Shown in pieces: positions 13,117 to 14,818 of a stretch of DNA of 14,818 bases. The position numbers and the translations under genes are program-made. Under the pieces are notes generated by a model. That model did no database searches. It had not been told where the DNA came from and worked only from the letters and a program-made list of their open reading frames with translations. Source of the DNA: Clostridiaceae bacterium (lineage in GTDB: Bacteria > Bacillota > Clostridia > Oscillospirales > Acutalibacteraceae); the NCBI GenBank assembly GCA_016292785.1, contig JAEDFL010000046.1, positions 1-14,818 of the forward strand, in the 5' to 3' direction. The first letter of the stretch is position 1. Each line of letters starts with the position of its first letter.

Positions 13117-13974
13117 TTATTCCGCCTTTGCTTTCTGACGGCGGATCTTTGCCTTATAGTTCAAGAACTCCGTGAACTTATCCTCCGGCGTTACAATACT
13201 GCCGAGAGTCACGCAGCTTTTGTTGTGTCTGCCTCGGAAGCTGCTGCCTCCGATTGAAAGAAGTCCCTTTTCCTTTGCAAGAGCGGCAAATTTCTCCGCC
13301 GTTTCCTCGCCGTGTTCGGGACACCACGACTCGAAGCCGTCAATACCTGCTTCAAGCGCTTTTTCAACGATATTTGTTCCCTCATAATCTCCGGGATGGG
13401 AAAGAATCGCAATTCCGCCTGCGTCATGTATCGCCTGAATAACCTCCGAAACCTCGGAAAACTTAGGCTTGACGAGGAGACTTTTTTCTCCTCCCTCGGT
13501 AAAAAGCTCCCTGTAAAGCTCGCCGAAAAGCTCGGTCGTAACTCCGCACTCAACAAGAGCCGCCATGATATGAACGGGATACACATTCGTTGAGCCCTGG
13601 GCGCATTTGATTACAAGATCGGTCGTAATCGGGTAACGCTGAGCCGCCTTGATCATCATAAACTGAGCCGCCCTCTTCCTTGCGACAAGGTTGCGGTGGC
13701 AAAGTCCCTCCAAACGGTCGGGAGAATCGCTCATATAACCGAGAACAAAAACTTCTCTGTCGTTCTCACTGTCATAGGCGGAAATTTCGACGCCCTGAAT
13801 AACCTTTATACCGTGGCGTTCGCCTATAAGACGAGCCCTCACCGTACCTGCAAGGCAGTCAAGGTCGGTTACAGCCAGGTTGGTAACGCCGCATTTTTCA
13901 GCCAAGACAATTATGTCATCTATGCCCATAGAGCCGTCCGAGAGCTTAGTATGACAATGTAAATCACAGATCAT
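13117..13974 (-). CDS. PHP-domain protein with incomplete metal site, 285 aa
   Basis: Belongs to the PHP (polymerase and histidinol phosphatase) family, close in order of motifs to the YciV/TrpH-type phosphoesterases that act on nucleotide 3',5'-bisphosphates or RNA 5' ends. Motif I DLHCHTKLSDGS is intact (H6, H8, D13). E63 in GVEIS is intact, and so is H193 in SHPG. However, the histidine of the usual TDHD motif is Leu (L38 in TDLD). The histidine before the LG pair is Phe (F76). The final motif, normally GSDFH, reads GSSFRG (S245, R247). Four of nine expected ligands are thus missing. The start at 13972-13974 is chosen because GGGAGGA (13985-13991 region) precedes it; the longer frame to 14037 crosses the promoter. 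It has its own promoter and is followed after 14 nt by the 12557 gene. It may be a pseudo-enzyme or bind fewer metals. Confidence 0.9.
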   Translation of the reverse strand: MICDLHCHTKLSDGSMGIDDIIVLAEKCGVTNLAVTDLDCLAGTVRARLIGERHGIKVIQGVEISAYDSENDREVFVLGYMSDSPDRLEGLCHRNLVARKRAAQFMMIKAAQRYPITTDLVIKCAQGSTNVYPVHIMAALVECGVTTELFGELYRELFTEGGEKSLLVKPKFSEVSEVIQAIHDAGGIAILSHPGDYEGTNIVEKALEAGIDGFESWCPEHGEETAEKFAALAKEKGLLSIGGSSFRGRHNKSCVTLGSIVTPEDKFTEFLNYKAKIRRQKAKAE

Positions 13975-14025
13975 TTTTTTAAAATCCTCCCATTTCAACG
14001 AAAACCACAATATTATTCTGATTAT

Positions 14026-14054
14026 ATTATAATACAAATGGGTTGAAAATGCAA
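14026..14054 (-). promoter_or_regulatory. Sigma-A promoter of the PHP-domain operon
   Basis: On the minus strand a TTGCAT (14049-14054) lies 17 bp from a perfect TATAAT (14026-14031). The start is expected near 14019, with a leader of about 45 nt. The gene is therefore not solely dependent on the upstream S1 gene, although no clear terminator separates them. Confidence 0.75.
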
Positions 14055-14086
14055 GAATTTATTTTTTCTGCGAAAATAGCAAAAAA

Positions 14087-14818
14087 TTATGAAAAACTGC
14101 TTTCTATTATTTTTGAGCACTCGGCAGGGGAATATACCCACTTGTCGATATGATCGAGATCGGTGAAATATTTTATCGGCGGCGTGGGATATTCTGCCTC
14201 GAAAGCGTCCACGATAATCAGCTTGATTTTCATTCTTTCCGGGAGCATACTTTTAATATACACCCCTGCGTGACAGCCTGCCGATATGCCCGACGAATAC
14301 TCGGCAAGTCCTGCCAGATTGGGCGTCAGCTCGACGAAAATTCCGTAGCTTTCAACGGAACGGACAATTCCCGGAACGGTTTCGCCGGGTGCAAATTCAT
14401 CGGCGTTCTGTTCCCATGTGCCGAGCAGCTCCTTGTGGGAAAAGGTTATTCTGCCCTGCTCGTCAATCGACTTGACGATAACCCTTATCGTCTGACCGAC
14501 GGAAAAACGGACGGACGGGTGAGGTATTCTTGAAACAGAGATGCTGTCTATCGGCAAAAGTCCGTTGATTCCTGCGCCGATGTCGAGAAAAACTCCGAAA
14601 TTCTCCATATGCGTGACCTTTGCGGTTATCACATCGCCCGGGCGAAGCTTGGAAATGTACTTGTCCATACATTCCTGCTGAACAGCCTTGCGGCTGAGTA
14701 TAGCATATTCACGATCGTTTTCGTCCTTTTGAAATCCGACAATCTTGAACATTACGGGTTTATTCACCCTTGATATCAGGGCAATATCCCTGACAGAGCC
14801 GTCGTCAATTCCGAGAGC
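14087..14818 (-). CDS. S1-domain RNA-binding protein (5' end outside the window)
   Basis: The frame is open to the right edge, so the true start lies outside; a GTG at 14765-14767 is internal, and the residues upstream of it (ALGIDDGSVRDIALISR) read on into the same protein. In the 243 visible residues there are two complete S1 (OB-fold) RNA-binding domains. One is at about 58-129 (LRPGDVITAKV, then FGVFLDIG and GLLPIDSIS). The other is at about 143-206 (FAPGETVPGIV, then YGIFVELT and AGLAE). The first about 45 residues look like the second half of a further S1 domain. The domains join through SHKELLGTWEQN, which is typical of ribosomal-protein-S1-like proteins of Clostridia. It probably binds mRNA or ribosomal RNA in the cytoplasm; the exact role is unknown. 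The PHP gene lies 112 nt downstream. Confidence 0.9.
   Translation of the reverse strand, partial: ALGIDDGSVRDIALISRVNKPVMFKIVGFQKDENDREYAILSRKAVQQECMDKYISKLRPGDVITAKVTHMENFGVFLDIGAGINGLLPIDSISVSRIPHPSVRFSVGQTIRVIVKSIDEQGRITFSHKELLGTWEQNADEFAPGETVPGIVRSVESYGIFVELTPNLAGLAEYSSGISAGCHAGVYIKSMLPERMKIKLIIVDAFEAEYPTPPIKYFTDLDHIDKWVYSPAECSKIIESSFS

Noticed and set aside
13975..14037. Longer PHP protein starting at 14037
   Set aside because: The extra codons cover the promoter and leader; the ATG at 13972-13974 has GGGAGGA and begins right at the conserved motif I.
14765..14767. GTG as the start of the S1-domain gene
   Set aside because: The frame continues open to the window edge with residues that fit the preceding S1 domain, so the gene is cut by the window.

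Overview
The window reads as a chromosomal segment of a spore-forming, low-to-mid-GC Gram-positive gut-type clostridium (Clostridia, probably an Oscillospiraceae/Ruminococcaceae relative; inferred). The reasons are an alpha/beta small acid-soluble spore protein, a T-box-controlled isoleucyl-tRNA synthetase, strong AGGAGG-type ribosome binding sites, sigma-A promoters with TATAAT boxes, many intrinsic terminators, and a clustered S1-domain/PHP-domain gene pair. No phage, transposase, CRISPR or defence module is visible.

Layout. 1-655: no gene. It holds two terminator-like hairpins, a G-rich tract, two copies of a palindromic intergenic element and a 7-nt tandem array. 656-2650 (minus): a 594-aa secreted protein of unknown function with a clean promoter, a hairpin-rich leader and a strong terminator. 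2856-6297 (plus): promoter, Ile-specific T-box leader and a eukaryote-like (type 2) ileS. 6298-6694: ileS terminator, then a composite repeat (7-nt array, conserved tail, palindrome, second 7-nt array, 14-bp hairpin). 6695-6886 (minus): SASP gene. 6981-8513 (plus): a cysK-like and a cdd gene, probably one transcript. 8514-8949: AT-rich intergenic DNA with two inverted repeats. 8950-12513 (plus): a small XRE-type regulator, a 183-aa two-pass membrane protein and an 852-aa exported protein, separated by hairpins. 12515-14818 (minus): an S1-domain RNA-binding protein running off the right edge, then a promoter, a PHP-domain protein and a 181-aa helical protein, ending in a shared terminator.

How the parts relate. 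The ileS transcript should respond to uncharged tRNA-Ile through the T-box. The cysK/cdd pair is ordinary metabolism (cysteine-type PLP chemistry and pyrimidine salvage). The XRE/membrane/exported-protein run could be a small envelope-associated locus, but nothing in the sequence proves a joint function. The most notable point is that the PHP-domain protein has lost four of the nine metal ligands expected for its family while the fold signature is preserved. Second is the twice-used arrangement of palindrome, TTCTGCAAACTT block and 7-nt array beyond the 3' ends of two unrelated minus-strand genes. I found no convincing evidence of a wholly new multi-gene system; the candidates are given below with their limits.
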